The notes below the pieces were generated by a model, which was given only the letters and a program-made list of their open reading frames with translations, did not search any database and had not been told where the DNA came from. Positions 45,882 to 55,117 of a stretch of DNA of 64,000 nucleotides are shown here, piece by piece. Every line of letters starts with the position of its first letter. Position 1 is the first letter of the stretch. The translations under genes were made by a program, and so were the position numbers. The stretch is from Sphingobacterium sp. SGR-19 (GTDB taxonomy: Bacteria; Bacteroidota; Bacteroidia; Sphingobacteriales; Sphingobacteriaceae): NCBI RefSeq assembly GCF_011043555.1, contig NZ_JAAKGS010000005.1:186001-250000 (forward strand). Reading direction: 5' to 3'.

Positions 45882-47699
45882 ATGAAAATTGTAACTAAAA
45901 TATTATTAGTCGTCGGGGTTCTGGCGTTTTCCGCGTGTGATAAATTCTTAGATAGACCGCCGCTGACTTCAGAAAACGATGATACAGCTTGGGATTCTGA
46001 AGAAAAACTACGCTTATATGCCAATAAATACTATACCAGTTTTTTTACTGGGTATAATACCGGAACAAGTACAGGTGGTGCTCCGCTAGTAGGCTATACG
46101 AATAGTGACGACATGGTTATACAGGGCAACCAGCCAAATTTTACACGGGCGGTTCCAAACAGCGGGATATGGAGCTACACGACTATTCGTTCGTTAAATC
46201 TCATGTTAGACCGTATTGAAACCCGTATGGGAGGTGTGCTGGAAGAGGAAGATAAAGCACATTGGATAGGGATAGGTCGATTCTTCCGTGGCTTTGAATA
46301 CGCTGACCTTGTCAGATCTTATGGAGATGTGCCTTACTACGATCATGTCGTATCTGATACAGACCCGGATGATCTGTATAAACCTAGGACCCCGCGAAAC
46401 GAAGTTATGAATGCTGTTTACGATGATTGGCGCTATGCATTAGACAACGTTAGATTAACGGATGGTGATAGAGCGCTCACAGTTGATCGTTATGTGGTGG
46501 CTGGTTTTGTATCCAGATTGGCTTTGTATGAAGGTACATGGCAAAAGTATTATTATAATAATAATGAGCAGGCTAAGAAGTTTCTAGAGTTGGCTGTGGA
46601 AGCAGCACAAATGGTCATGTCCAGTGGACGGTACAATATCGTGACCGACTATAAATCTCTCTTTGCCTCGGATGAGCTTCGAGGTAACCAAGACATGGTG
46701 TTATATCGTAATTACGACGCCGCAGTAGGTATCACGCATTCTATTGCTTCTTACGGAAATTTAGCAGAATCGACGAATAATGGACCCTCTACGGATCTGA
46801 TTAAAGCCTATTTATGTGCGGATGGTAGACCTTGGCAGGAATCAGGTTTGAATGGTGCGGATGAATTTCATTTAGATAATTTGATTAAAACACGTGACTC
46901 CCGATTTGAAGCCACTTTTTATTCTAAGCCTGAACCCTTAAATAGAGGGAGCTTATATTACATTACGAAGTTTTTGCCAAGAGAGGTAGAAAAGCTAGTG
47001 AAAGAAGATGGGGGGGCTATGCCGGCCGAATTTACAGGCAGTAGAAACGAAACGGACGCGCCCGTATTACGTTATGCCGAAGTGTTGTTAAATTGGATTG
47101 AAGCAAAAGTGGAATTGGCTGAGATTGGTGGTGCGCCCGTCACACAAGATGAAATCGATCGGTCAATAAATAAAATCCGCGATAGACCATTAGCTCCCGA
47201 AGCGGAAGCCAAAGGTGTGCAGAAAACGGCTCATTTGCAGCTTGCTGCTATTTCATCTGATCCAGATCGGGATCAGGATGTTTCGCCATTGTTGTGGGAA
47301 ATCAGAAGGGAGCGTCGAATGGAATTTGCTTTTGAGACATCAAGATTATTGGATTTGAGAAGATGGGGTAAAGTTGAGTATATGGATAACGACTTGAATA
47401 GCGATTTGCTTTCTGGAGGATGGGTGAATTTTCCCCAACAACTTCCTACTCAGCTAAGTGGAGGTAATATCGATCTGTTGGCCGTGGTGGATTTAGATGG
47501 TAATGAAATAATTTATAATGGTGCTAATGGGGATGAAATGATCGGGTTTTATAGAAGAACAAGCAATGGTCCGCGTTTACCATTTCTGAATCAGCCAAAT
47601 ATCAATCCGTATTTAACTCCTATTGGGCGACAGCAGATTGATGAATACGCCATACGCGGTTATGTGTTAGAGCAGACAGAGGGATGGCCGGAGAACTAA
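45882..47699 (+). CDS. SusD/RagB surface lipoprotein, copy 2
   Basis: 605 residues. Lipobox FSAC (Cys19) followed by DK, a surface-export type. SusD signatures: 'FLDRPPLTSENDDTAWDSEEKL', 'GIGRFFRGFEYADLVRSYGDVPYYDHVV', and 'LLWEIRRERRMEFAFETSRLLDLRRWGK' near the C-terminus. Paralogue of copy 1. It starts 18 bases after susC copy 2 and runs straight into a further surface lipoprotein, so it heads a longer operon through to the metallophosphoesterase. Confidence 0.93.
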   Translation: MKIVTKILLVVGVLAFSACDKFLDRPPLTSENDDTAWDSEEKLRLYANKYYTSFFTGYNTGTSTGGAPLVGYTNSDDMVIQGNQPNFTRAVPNSGIWSYTTIRSLNLMLDRIETRMGGVLEEEDKAHWIGIGRFFRGFEYADLVRSYGDVPYYDHVVSDTDPDDLYKPRTPRNEVMNAVYDDWRYALDNVRLTDGDRALTVDRYVVAGFVSRLALYEGTWQKYYYNNNEQAKKFLELAVEAAQMVMSSGRYNIVTDYKSLFASDELRGNQDMVLYRNYDAAVGITHSIASYGNLAESTNNGPSTDLIKAYLCADGRPWQESGLNGADEFHLDNLIKTRDSRFEATFYSKPEPLNRGSLYYITKFLPREVEKLVKEDGGAMPAEFTGSRNETDAPVLRYAEVLLNWIEAKVELAEIGGAPVTQDEIDRSINKIRDRPLAPEAEAKGVQKTAHLQLAAISSDPDRDQDVSPLLWEIRRERRMEFAFETSRLLDLRRWGKVEYMDNDLNSDLLSGGWVNFPQQLPTQLSGGNIDLLAVVDLDGNEIIYNGANGDEMIGFYRRTSNGPRLPFLNQPNINPYLTPIGRQQIDEYAIRGYVLEQTEGWPEN

Positions 47700-47730
47700 T
47701 ATGTTTTTATATGCAAAAAATGAATTTATC

Positions 47731-49158
47731 ATGAAAAGAACAGATATATGGTCTAAAGGGGGCTTATTAATACTTTTCGTATGCCTACTTGGAATGACTG
47801 CTTGCGAAGATGATTTGCCGGGAGCAATAGACTCGTCTGCCAACTATACCGTTTTAGAATCGGTCAGGATAATAAATACGGGTGAAAATGGAGATGTAGT
47901 AGTAGAGGGAATGGTAGATGAAGAAACAAAGCGGGTTTCGTTTCCGAGAATTGATACCTTAACCAACTTTGAAAACTTAACATTTGAAGTTGAGGTGTCC
48001 GATGGTGCGAGATTAGAAAAAGAAATATTTGACGTGAAGTTTGAAGAAGGAGAGTCGGAAACCACTATCGTCTTGAAAGTGGTGCATGAGCCTCGTTTCC
48101 GAGAATATTTAGCAACGTTAAGATTGAAAGTTCCAGTTTATGGAGCTGATTTTACCAAACCAGCGGTGTATGATTACTCCGCAAATGAAATGGGGAATCC
48201 CACGTATGAGGCGTTTACGGGAATGGTGACACGAGGTACAGGTTTTGATGGAGAACATGTTTTGATTGTCAGTCGGGGAGGTACAGGTGTGCACTTATTG
48301 GATGTAGACGACCTTAAAAACAATACGATTAACCGGATACCTGTTAATACCGCCGGTATGAATGCGGGAACTTTTCTTTGGAATATGGGGGCGCAGGTCA
48401 ATGGTCATACGTATGTAGTTAACCTTTCGACGAGCGCGGCTCAACCAGTTAGATTATATCATTGGACAAATCCATCTCAGGAACCGGAAGTGATTGCAAA
48501 TATTCTCCCGTCCAACCTGTCCGGGGCGGGTGCAAGACATGGTGATAATTTCTCGATTAGTTTGGATGACCAGGGCAATGGCTACGCTTACTGGATTAGT
48601 ATGGGAACGGAGGTTATTCGTATACAGATTCAAAATTATACAGATGTTGTCGATCAACGAGTAATCAATACAGCTGTGGCGTATGGGCAATGGTCGTCGT
48701 ATTTACAAGCAGCAAATAGCGAGTTTAGTCTCGTAACGGGGCTAGATAAGCCAATTGCAGTTGTTAATTCTTCAGGATCAGTTTCTTACACCATGCCGGC
48801 AGCGGCGCTACCTACAAATGCTACTGATGCTCGAGTTATTGATTTCAACGGAGAACGTTACTTGTTAGTCGTAACTGTGCCGCGCACGGGCGACCAAGTG
48901 GGCATGTTGCAAGTATATAATATTACGGTCGGTCGGGATATTGTTGCTGCGTTGACTAGTTTTTCCCAACGTACCAATAAAGAGCCGGTATATCAATACT
49001 TAATCAATGGTGTAACGAATATTGCTCCGGCATCGCAAACCGGTTTTCACATTGTGAAAGATGGAGAAGGAAACGATGAGAAGCTCATGCTTTATGGAGC
49101 GGTGACAGATGGGGGCTTTGCCATCATTGAGTTCCCGGTAAATATAGAAGAAGATTAA
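47731..49158 (+). CDS. SusE-position surface lipoprotein (DUF4623-like)
   Basis: 475 residues from ATG 47731, chosen because it begins a lipoprotein signal peptide (lipobox MTAC, Cys25, followed by EDD, a strong surface-export signal). An ATG ten codons upstream is possible. The N-terminal about 100 residues look like a beta domain of the DUF5018 type. The rest is a repetitive beta-rich segment resembling DUF4623/propeller proteins of polysaccharide loci ('GTGFDGEHVLIVSRGG', 'DLKNNTINRIPVN'). It sits directly after SusD, where surface glycan-binding proteins (SusE/F-like) are usually encoded, so ligand binding is the likely role. No catalytic motif is seen. Confidence 0.7.
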   Translation: MKRTDIWSKGGLLILFVCLLGMTACEDDLPGAIDSSANYTVLESVRIINTGENGDVVVEGMVDEETKRVSFPRIDTLTNFENLTFEVEVSDGARLEKEIFDVKFEEGESETTIVLKVVHEPRFREYLATLRLKVPVYGADFTKPAVYDYSANEMGNPTYEAFTGMVTRGTGFDGEHVLIVSRGGTGVHLLDVDDLKNNTINRIPVNTAGMNAGTFLWNMGAQVNGHTYVVNLSTSAAQPVRLYHWTNPSQEPEVIANILPSNLSGAGARHGDNFSISLDDQGNGYAYWISMGTEVIRIQIQNYTDVVDQRVINTAVAYGQWSSYLQAANSEFSLVTGLDKPIAVVNSSGSVSYTMPAAALPTNATDARVIDFNGERYLLVVTVPRTGDQVGMLQVYNITVGRDIVAALTSFSQRTNKEPVYQYLINGVTNIAPASQTGFHIVKDGEGNDEKLMLYGAVTDGGFAIIEFPVNIEED

Positions 49159-49162
49159 GCTG

Positions 49163-49197
49163 ATCCATCCGGGAGTTAGAGTGACTCCTGGATGGAT
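49163..49197 (+). terminator. 14-bp hairpin between surface lipoprotein and GHL10 copy 2
   Basis: ATCCATCCGGGAGT (49163-49176) and ACTCCTGGATGGAT (49184-49197) pair fully, with one G-U, around a 7-base loop, 4 bases after the upstream stop. The tail (TATTAG, then A-rich) is not a strong T-run, so this may be a weak terminator or an RNA-processing hairpin inside the operon. Confidence 0.5.
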
Positions 49198-49230
49198 TAT
49201 TAGAAAAAATAAATTTAAAAGATTGGTCGA

Positions 49231-50703
49231 ATGATAAAGCATATCACAAAATTAATGTTGGGATTATCCTTGATATTCTCTATCTACAGCTGTTCCAAAG
49301 ACTCACCCGGAGATACGCCTGAACCCGAACCACCGGGCCCGGATCCAAATGGACTGGTTTTTCCCGTTAAAGAAATGCGCGCCGTATGGCTGACCACCGC
49401 CTGGGGGCTGGATTGGCCGATGGGTGACTATACAGTCGCGGGGCAGCGACAAAAGTATCTCGCCTACTTGGATAAATTTAAGGAAATGAATATCAATACG
49501 ATATTCTTTCAAGTGAGAGCGATGGGAGATGCTTATTATGGTTCCGACTACGAACCTTGGGCAACCTCGATTACAGGTACAAGAGGAAAAGATCCAGGCT
49601 ACGATATTTTAGAATTCTTGATTGAAGAAGCGCATGCGCGAGGAATCGAATTCCATGCTTGGATGAATCCCTACCGGATTGCTACAAGGGCGAATAATGG
49701 TACGGCTTATCCACCGTTACATAGCTCTATCGACCCAAGTTGGGTGGTGAGTCACGAAAAAATTCAGATTTACAATCCCGCGAGGGAAGAAGTAAGAAAA
49801 CGCATAGCGGATATTGTGAAAGAACTGATCAGTAAGTACGATGTAGACGGTGTGCATTTGGATGATTATTTCTACCCTGATCCATCTTCTGCGGGTGTCA
49901 TGATTTCTGATCAAGCTGATTACGAAACTTACGGATCGGGTTTCAGTACGATTCAGGCGTGGCGTCGTGCAAATGTAGACAAGGCGATAGAAGGTATCCA
50001 TAATGCCATTGTAGCTACAAAACCAGGAGTGGTATTTTCCATATCCCCGGCGGCAAATAAAGATTACAATTACAATACTCTGTATGCCGATGTTGCGAAA
50101 TGGTGCCAACAAGGATGGTTAGATCTGTTAATACCCCAACTTTATCAAGAGATTGGAAATAGCTATAATGATTTCCAGACCAACTTAGGTATATGGACGC
50201 AATTTGCTTATGACGTTCCTGTCGTAATCGGCCATGGATTCTATAAGTTTGGTGATTCTGCACAACCTGAGGCCTTCCAATCGACGGCCGAGCTGGAAAA
50301 GCAGATTAATATGGCGAAGAAGAATCGTAAGGTGGTCGGGAGTGCGATGTACAGCGCGAAATATGTGTTAGATAATAAAATTGGTATTACCGATAAATTA
50401 AGCACGTTATACGAAAAACCGGGTGTAATGCCATTTCTTGGTCGCTCGAATAGTGCAGCACCCACACCAGCAGCTACTGTACGTATAGAAGGAAATCAGT
50501 TGAAATGGAGCACATCTGGGAATGTAAAATCTGTTGTCTATTATTTTCCGGTAGCTGCTTCAGGAGCCGATAGAAAAGGAGAAGTACTAGCCATTACCGA
50601 AGAGCATACAATACCAGTCGATAAGAAGGGCGGTTATTCGGTCGCAACATTAGGTAGCGACCATCAAGAATCGAAACCGTCTGATCTGGTCGAAAAGAAT
50701 TGA
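49231..50703 (+). CDS. GHL10 (DigH/YddW-like) glycoside hydrolase lipoprotein, copy 2
   Basis: 490 residues with a lipoprotein signal (Cys21, followed by SKD) and a Pro/Glu-rich linker. GHL10 domain: 'MRAVWLTTAWGLDWPMGDY', 'FQVRAMGDAYYGSDYEPW', 'GIEFHAWMNPYRIA', 'DVDGVHLDDYFYPD', 'SISPAANKDYNYN', 'LLIPQLYQEI'. It parallels copy 1 (33488) motif by motif, but the C-terminal domains differ. The surface-export signal and its place in the SusCD operon suggest that it cuts glycan strands outside the cell, whereas copy 1 lacks acidic residues after its cysteine and may work in the periplasm. Confidence 0.9.
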   Translation: MIKHITKLMLGLSLIFSIYSCSKDSPGDTPEPEPPGPDPNGLVFPVKEMRAVWLTTAWGLDWPMGDYTVAGQRQKYLAYLDKFKEMNINTIFFQVRAMGDAYYGSDYEPWATSITGTRGKDPGYDILEFLIEEAHARGIEFHAWMNPYRIATRANNGTAYPPLHSSIDPSWVVSHEKIQIYNPAREEVRKRIADIVKELISKYDVDGVHLDDYFYPDPSSAGVMISDQADYETYGSGFSTIQAWRRANVDKAIEGIHNAIVATKPGVVFSISPAANKDYNYNTLYADVAKWCQQGWLDLLIPQLYQEIGNSYNDFQTNLGIWTQFAYDVPVVIGHGFYKFGDSAQPEAFQSTAELEKQINMAKKNRKVVGSAMYSAKYVLDNKIGITDKLSTLYEKPGVMPFLGRSNSAAPTPAATVRIEGNQLKWSTSGNVKSVVYYFPVAASGADRKGEVLAITEEHTIPVDKKGGYSVATLGSDHQESKPSDLVEKN

Positions 50704-50719
50704 GGAAAGAATACCTATA

Positions 50720-52606
50720 TTGGTAGGTGAAAAGCATGACAATTTGAAAAAGTTCCTATTTTGTTTAATCAACATAATATGCTTTGTTGCCCTTGTTTAC
50801 GGCCAACAACCCTTCAAGTTCGCGCAGGTAACCGATACCCACGTGGGTGGCGCAACTGGTGCCGAGGATTTAAGGCGCACCGTTCGGGATCTTAACCAGC
50901 AAAGTGATATCGATTTTGTTATCCTATCGGGAGACGTAACCGAATTTGGATCGGATGATGAATTTGCCTTGGCAAAGCAGATTTTAGATAGCCTTTCCCT
51001 GCCTTTATACGTATTACCCGGCAACCACGACAGTAATTGGTCAGAAAGTGGAGCCAACTCATTCCGAAAAGTATTTGGCGATGAGACGTTCTTCTTCCGC
51101 CATAAAGGCTATCTGTTTATGGGAACGACATCAGGACCAAATATGCGCATGAGTCCAGGGCAAATACCGCGAGAAAATTTAGTATGGATGGACTCCGTGT
51201 TTAAGGCGAATCCGGATACCGAGACCCCGTTGGTATTTATCAATCATTATCCATTAGATTCCTCCTTGAATAACTGGTATGAGGCGATCGACCGTTTGAA
51301 ACAAAGAAACGTCCAGCTGGCGATGTGTGGGCATGGGCATAACAACAACGTGTATGATTGGGAAGGCATACCGGGCGTTATGGGGCGTTCCAATTTGCGT
51401 GCAAAGGATTCCGTCGGTGGTTACAATATTATTTCCATCGAAAATGGGACGGCAACCTATACGGTGCGTAGACCATTATGGAAAACCGAGGCAAGTTGGA
51501 CAAAAGTACCCTTGAAAAATCACCACTTCGATTCAGGTAACGTTTCTTATAAAAGGCCGGATTTTTCTGTAAATGATAAGTATGTTGATCGTGTACAAGA
51601 GGTGTGGCGGTTCCAAGATGATGCTGATTTGGGAGCGGGACTGGCGAGCTATGGAAATTTGATCTTAACAGGCAATACTGCCGGACAAGTTTTTGCACTC
51701 GATGTAAACACAGGAAAGAGAGTGTGGTCTTATCAAACGGGAGGTAAAGTGTATGCTACGCCCGCGGTTTGGAAGAATACGGTGGTTGTTGGTTCTTCAG
51801 ATGGAACGATATATGGTCTGAATGCAAAAGACGGGCACTTGAAATGGCAGATAAAAACGGATAAGGCGGTGCTGGGCAGTGCGGTAGTTGAAAGGGGCGT
51901 GGCTTTTGTAGGTGGTTCAGATGGGTCATTCCTTGCAATAGATATAAAAAAAGGAAAGGTCAAATGGACTTTCGATAAACTTCGAGGATATGTTTCTGGT
52001 AAACCGACGTTGTATCAGGATAACGTGTTATTTGGCGATTGGGGGAACGGGTTCTATGCGTTGTCCAAAAAGACTGGTATGTTACAATGGTCTTGGGATA
52101 ATGGACATAAAAACCGCATGTTCTCGGCTGCAGCGTGCTATCCGGTAGCAACGAATGGCCGTGTTTTTATCGTTGCACCAGATCGTTATATGACCTGTTT
52201 GAATGCTGTGACAGGAGAGGTAATTTGGCGGGAAAAAATAGATACTATTCGTGTTCGTGAGTCGATGGGGCTTTCAGAAGATGGGCGTTATGTATATGTA
52301 AAAACGATGGATGGAAACCTGCTTGGTATATCCACGACTGCGGATAATATGGATGTTGCCTGGCGTTCAACGTTACAGTTGCCTTACGAGCTAACGCCCT
52401 CTGCCATCGCGACCAACGGTAAACAAGTATTTGTGCCAAGCCATTCGGGACTTCTTTCCGGAATTGACGTGAAGACTGGTGAAGTTTTATGGCAGTATAA
52501 ATGTTCAAATGCGATGATAAATCCTATCTTTGTTTTGGGATCTAACCATCTCATTATCTCGACGATGGATGGTATGACATTAAAACTTTACCTCAACAAG
52601 AGATAA
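50720..52606 (+). CDS. secreted metallophosphoesterase fused to a PQQ-like beta-propeller
   Basis: 628 residues from TTG 50720 (AGGAAAG about 10 bases upstream); TTG 50744 would give a shorter signal peptide. A hydrophobic signal (about 12-28) ends at YGQQ. The calcineurin-like phosphoesterase domain has its full metal set: D39-x-H41, GD at 71-72, GNHD at 101-104, H176, and GHGH at 204-207. From about 290 a beta-propeller with repeated 'ALDVNTGKRVWSY', 'GLNAKDGHLKWQI', 'AIDIKKGKVKWTF' blades follows, of the PQQ/BamB type. It is the only phosphoesterase in the locus; substrate unknown. It could remove phosphodiester-linked decorations. Confidence 0.88.
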   Translation: MVGEKHDNLKKFLFCLINIICFVALVYGQQPFKFAQVTDTHVGGATGAEDLRRTVRDLNQQSDIDFVILSGDVTEFGSDDEFALAKQILDSLSLPLYVLPGNHDSNWSESGANSFRKVFGDETFFFRHKGYLFMGTTSGPNMRMSPGQIPRENLVWMDSVFKANPDTETPLVFINHYPLDSSLNNWYEAIDRLKQRNVQLAMCGHGHNNNVYDWEGIPGVMGRSNLRAKDSVGGYNIISIENGTATYTVRRPLWKTEASWTKVPLKNHHFDSGNVSYKRPDFSVNDKYVDRVQEVWRFQDDADLGAGLASYGNLILTGNTAGQVFALDVNTGKRVWSYQTGGKVYATPAVWKNTVVVGSSDGTIYGLNAKDGHLKWQIKTDKAVLGSAVVERGVAFVGGSDGSFLAIDIKKGKVKWTFDKLRGYVSGKPTLYQDNVLFGDWGNGFYALSKKTGMLQWSWDNGHKNRMFSAAACYPVATNGRVFIVAPDRYMTCLNAVTGEVIWREKIDTIRVRESMGLSEDGRYVYVKTMDGNLLGISTTADNMDVAWRSTLQLPYELTPSAIATNGKQVFVPSHSGLLSGIDVKTGEVLWQYKCSNAMINPIFVLGSNHLIISTMDGMTLKLYLNKR

Positions 52607-52640
52607 AAAAACATAGACAAAATGGGATATTTTTAAAGTA

Positions 52641-52660
52641 TTTATGCATGTTTATGCATG
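52641..52660 (+). promoter_or_regulatory. tandem 10-bp repeat upstream of murQ
   Basis: TTTATGCATG is repeated twice head to tail, exactly one helical turn apart, each copy containing the palindrome ATGCAT. It lies 50-70 bases before the murQ start in the 104-base gap after the metallophosphoesterase gene. A suitable place and form for a regulator site. Confidence 0.45.
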
Positions 52661-52710
52661 TTTTGGATTAAAATTTGCATTTTTGTGTTGGAAGTAATAG
52701 AATAATTTAA

Positions 52711-53526
52711 ATGGTAAGAGTTACGGAAAAGGAGTCGAACTACCAAGACTTGGACAAAATGTCGGTCAACGAGCTATTGACTAACATGAATAAAGAAGAT
52801 AGAACCGTGCCGTTAGCTGTAGAGAAAGCGATTCCTCAACTGGAAGCATTGGTAAAAGTTACGGTCGAGAAGATGAAAATAGGAGGACGCTTATTTTATA
52901 TAGGCGCAGGAACTAGCGGCCGTTTAGGAATTTTAGATGCTTCGGAGTGTCCGCCAACTTTCGGGGTTCCGTTCGATTGGGTAATCGGGTTGATAGCCGG
53001 TGGAGATACGGCCATTCGTAAAGCTGTGGAGTTTGCTGAAGATGATATGGAACAGGCTTGGAAAGATATGGAAGAGTATGATATTGACAAGAATGATGTG
53101 ATAATAGGTATTGCCGCCTCCGGCACAACACCTTATGTTATCGGTGGGTTGAGACGAGCAAACGCTGAGGGACTGGTGACGGGGTGCATAGTTTGCAACA
53201 GTAACTCGCCCATCGCGGAGGAAGCACAATACCCCGTGGAAGTTATTGTCGGCCCAGAGTTTGTCACGGGTTCCACCCGTCTGAAATCAGGCACAGCACA
53301 AAAACTGGTGCTCAATATGCTGAGTACTTCCGTCATGATTCAACTAGGACGGGTAAAAGGAAATAAAATGGTTGATATGCAGCTGTCGAATATAAAATTA
53401 GTCGCTAGGGGAGTACGGATGGTTATGGAAGAAACCGGCCTCGACCAAGATGCCGCCTCGACGCTGTTGGAACGTTATGGCAACGTGCGCAAGGCTATAG
53501 AAAGTTATCAATCCATCAAATCTTAA
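52711..53526 (+). CDS. murQ: N-acetylmuramic acid 6-phosphate etherase
   Basis: Cleaves the lactyl ether of MurNAc-6-phosphate to GlcNAc-6-phosphate and D-lactate, the committed step of MurNAc recycling. The 271-residue SIS-domain protein has IGAGTSGRLG (64-73), the catalytic Glu79 in DASECPPTFG and a second acid near Glu110 (EFAEDD), 'IGIAASGTTPYV', and the 'TGSTRLKSGTAQK' signature. Complete and of normal length. It is followed 17 bases later by a symporter. In T. forsythia murQ stands with murT and murK; no murK is here. Confidence 0.96.
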   Translation: MVRVTEKESNYQDLDKMSVNELLTNMNKEDRTVPLAVEKAIPQLEALVKVTVEKMKIGGRLFYIGAGTSGRLGILDASECPPTFGVPFDWVIGLIAGGDTAIRKAVEFAEDDMEQAWKDMEEYDIDKNDVIIGIAASGTTPYVIGGLRRANAEGLVTGCIVCNSNSPIAEEAQYPVEVIVGPEFVTGSTRLKSGTAQKLVLNMLSTSVMIQLGRVKGNKMVDMQLSNIKLVARGVRMVMEETGLDQDAASTLLERYGNVRKAIESYQSIKS

Positions 53527-53543
53527 AATCTTAACACTCCCAT

Positions 53544-55037
53544 ATGTCGCCAATTACACTATTGACATTTTTATTTGTATACTTCGGTATACTACTGAGC
53601 GTATCTTATTTCACATCCCGTAAGACGGCAGATAACGCGACGTTTTTTGTGGCAAATAGAAATTCCAAGTGGTATATGGTCGCCTTTGGAATGATTGGGA
53701 CGGCATTATCGGGGGTTACCTTCATTTCCGTCCCAGGAGCGGTAGGTGTTTCTAACTTTAGCTATTTTCAGTTTGTTCTGGGCAATGCGTTGGGTTTTTT
53801 GGTTATTGCCTACGTTTTGTTACCCCTTTATTATCGGATGAACCTCACTTCCATCTACACCTATTTAGAAGAAAGATTGGGGCATAAAAGCTATAAAACT
53901 GGGGCCATGATTTTCTTGGTTTCCAGGACAATTGGATCAGCTTTTCGATTATATCTGGTGGCCATCATCTTGCAGAAGTTCGTCTTTGATGCCTGGAATG
54001 TACCCTTCGGGATGACGGTCGCGGGCTGCCTGATACTGATATGGTTATATACAAACAAAGGCGGCCTCAAAACAATTATTATCACCGATATGCTCCAGAC
54101 ATTCTGTCTGCTATTGGCGGTAATCCTATCGATTTATTTTATGGCCGATGGGTTAGGTATCTCTGTTTTAGATGCATTTGAGCGGGTAAAAGAAAGTTCG
54201 TATTCGCAGATCGTCGTGTGGGAAGATTTATTGGGGGATCGAAACCATTTCTGGAAGCACATTATCGGTGGAGCATTTGTAACGATTGCTATGACCGGAC
54301 TTGATCAGGATCTCATGCAGAAAAACCTAAGCATGAAAACAATCGGCGAAGCACAGAAAAACATGCTTACTTTTACAGGGATATTTGTTGTGATCAACTT
54401 ATTCTTCTTGGCCGTGGGCGCCTTGCTCTATATTTATGTGGCGGAAAAAGGAATTGATATCAGCATGCTTCGTACACCGGACTATCTCTATCCGGAGATA
54501 GCGCTGAACCACCTGTCTATCGCAGCGGGGGTCATCTTTATGATGGGACTGACTGCGGCAACCTTCGCGACGACTGACTCTGCGCTTACCGCATTGACCA
54601 CATCGTATTGTGTAGACTTTTTAGGTTTTAACAAGGCAAAGGATCCGAATGCAAAAGCACTGGTTAGGAAGAGAAATATCGTGCACTTTGCATTTAGTAT
54701 CGTGATGCTACTGGTTATCTTGGTCTTCCGACTGCTGAACGATGATTCCGTCGTGACGGCCATCTTTACGGCAGCCAGTTATACTTACGGGCCCTTGTTA
54801 GGTTTATTCGCCTTCGGTATCCTAACCCGAAATAGAGCAAACGATAATTTGGTGCCTTACTTCTGTATCCTGTCGCCGATTATATGGTATCTGGTAAATA
54901 CCTACTATATCATGCCGAATACCAGCTATCGTATTGGTTTTGAGTTGATTGTTTATAATGGATTGACGACATTCCTCTTGTTGTGGGTCACTTCGCCAGG
55001 AAAGCTTCCACGAGAGAGGCGTACTATTCAAATATAG
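53544..55037 (+). CDS. sodium:solute symporter, probable MurNAc transporter (MurT-like)
   Basis: 497-residue inner-membrane protein with about 13 helices, of the SSF family. Visible features are a 'RKTADNATFFVANRNSKWYMVAFGMIGTALSGVTF' region near the N-terminus (the conserved helix 1-2 block of SSF proteins, including the TALSGVTF unwound segment) and 'ATFATTDSALTALTTSYC' (Na2-site type serines/threonines) in the middle. Its place 17 bases after murQ matches the T. forsythia MurNAc transporter MurT, so MurNAc is the likely cargo; this rests on context. The gene ends 80 bases before a tRNA. Confidence 0.85.
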   Translation: MSPITLLTFLFVYFGILLSVSYFTSRKTADNATFFVANRNSKWYMVAFGMIGTALSGVTFISVPGAVGVSNFSYFQFVLGNALGFLVIAYVLLPLYYRMNLTSIYTYLEERLGHKSYKTGAMIFLVSRTIGSAFRLYLVAIILQKFVFDAWNVPFGMTVAGCLILIWLYTNKGGLKTIIITDMLQTFCLLLAVILSIYFMADGLGISVLDAFERVKESSYSQIVVWEDLLGDRNHFWKHIIGGAFVTIAMTGLDQDLMQKNLSMKTIGEAQKNMLTFTGIFVVINLFFLAVGALLYIYVAEKGIDISMLRTPDYLYPEIALNHLSIAAGVIFMMGLTAATFATTDSALTALTTSYCVDFLGFNKAKDPNAKALVRKRNIVHFAFSIVMLLVILVFRLLNDDSVVTAIFTAASYTYGPLLGLFAFGILTRNRANDNLVPYFCILSPIIWYLVNTYYIMPNTSYRIGFELIVYNGLTTFLLLWVTSPGKLPRERRTIQI

Positions 55038-55083
55038 TTTGTTATATTTTTTGTTTAGCCTTTTCTTTTTCACTTTACATTGG

Positions 55084-55091
55084 TATATTTG
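55084..55091 (+). promoter_or_regulatory. -7 box of the tRNA-Val promoter
   Basis: TATATTTG fits the Bacteroidota -7 consensus exactly and lies 26 bases before the tRNA. A -33 is only weakly present (TTTTC at 55061-55065, 18 bases upstream). Confidence 0.45.
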
Positions 55092-55117
55092 AGCCGCTCG
55101 AACGGTATGTCGATAAT

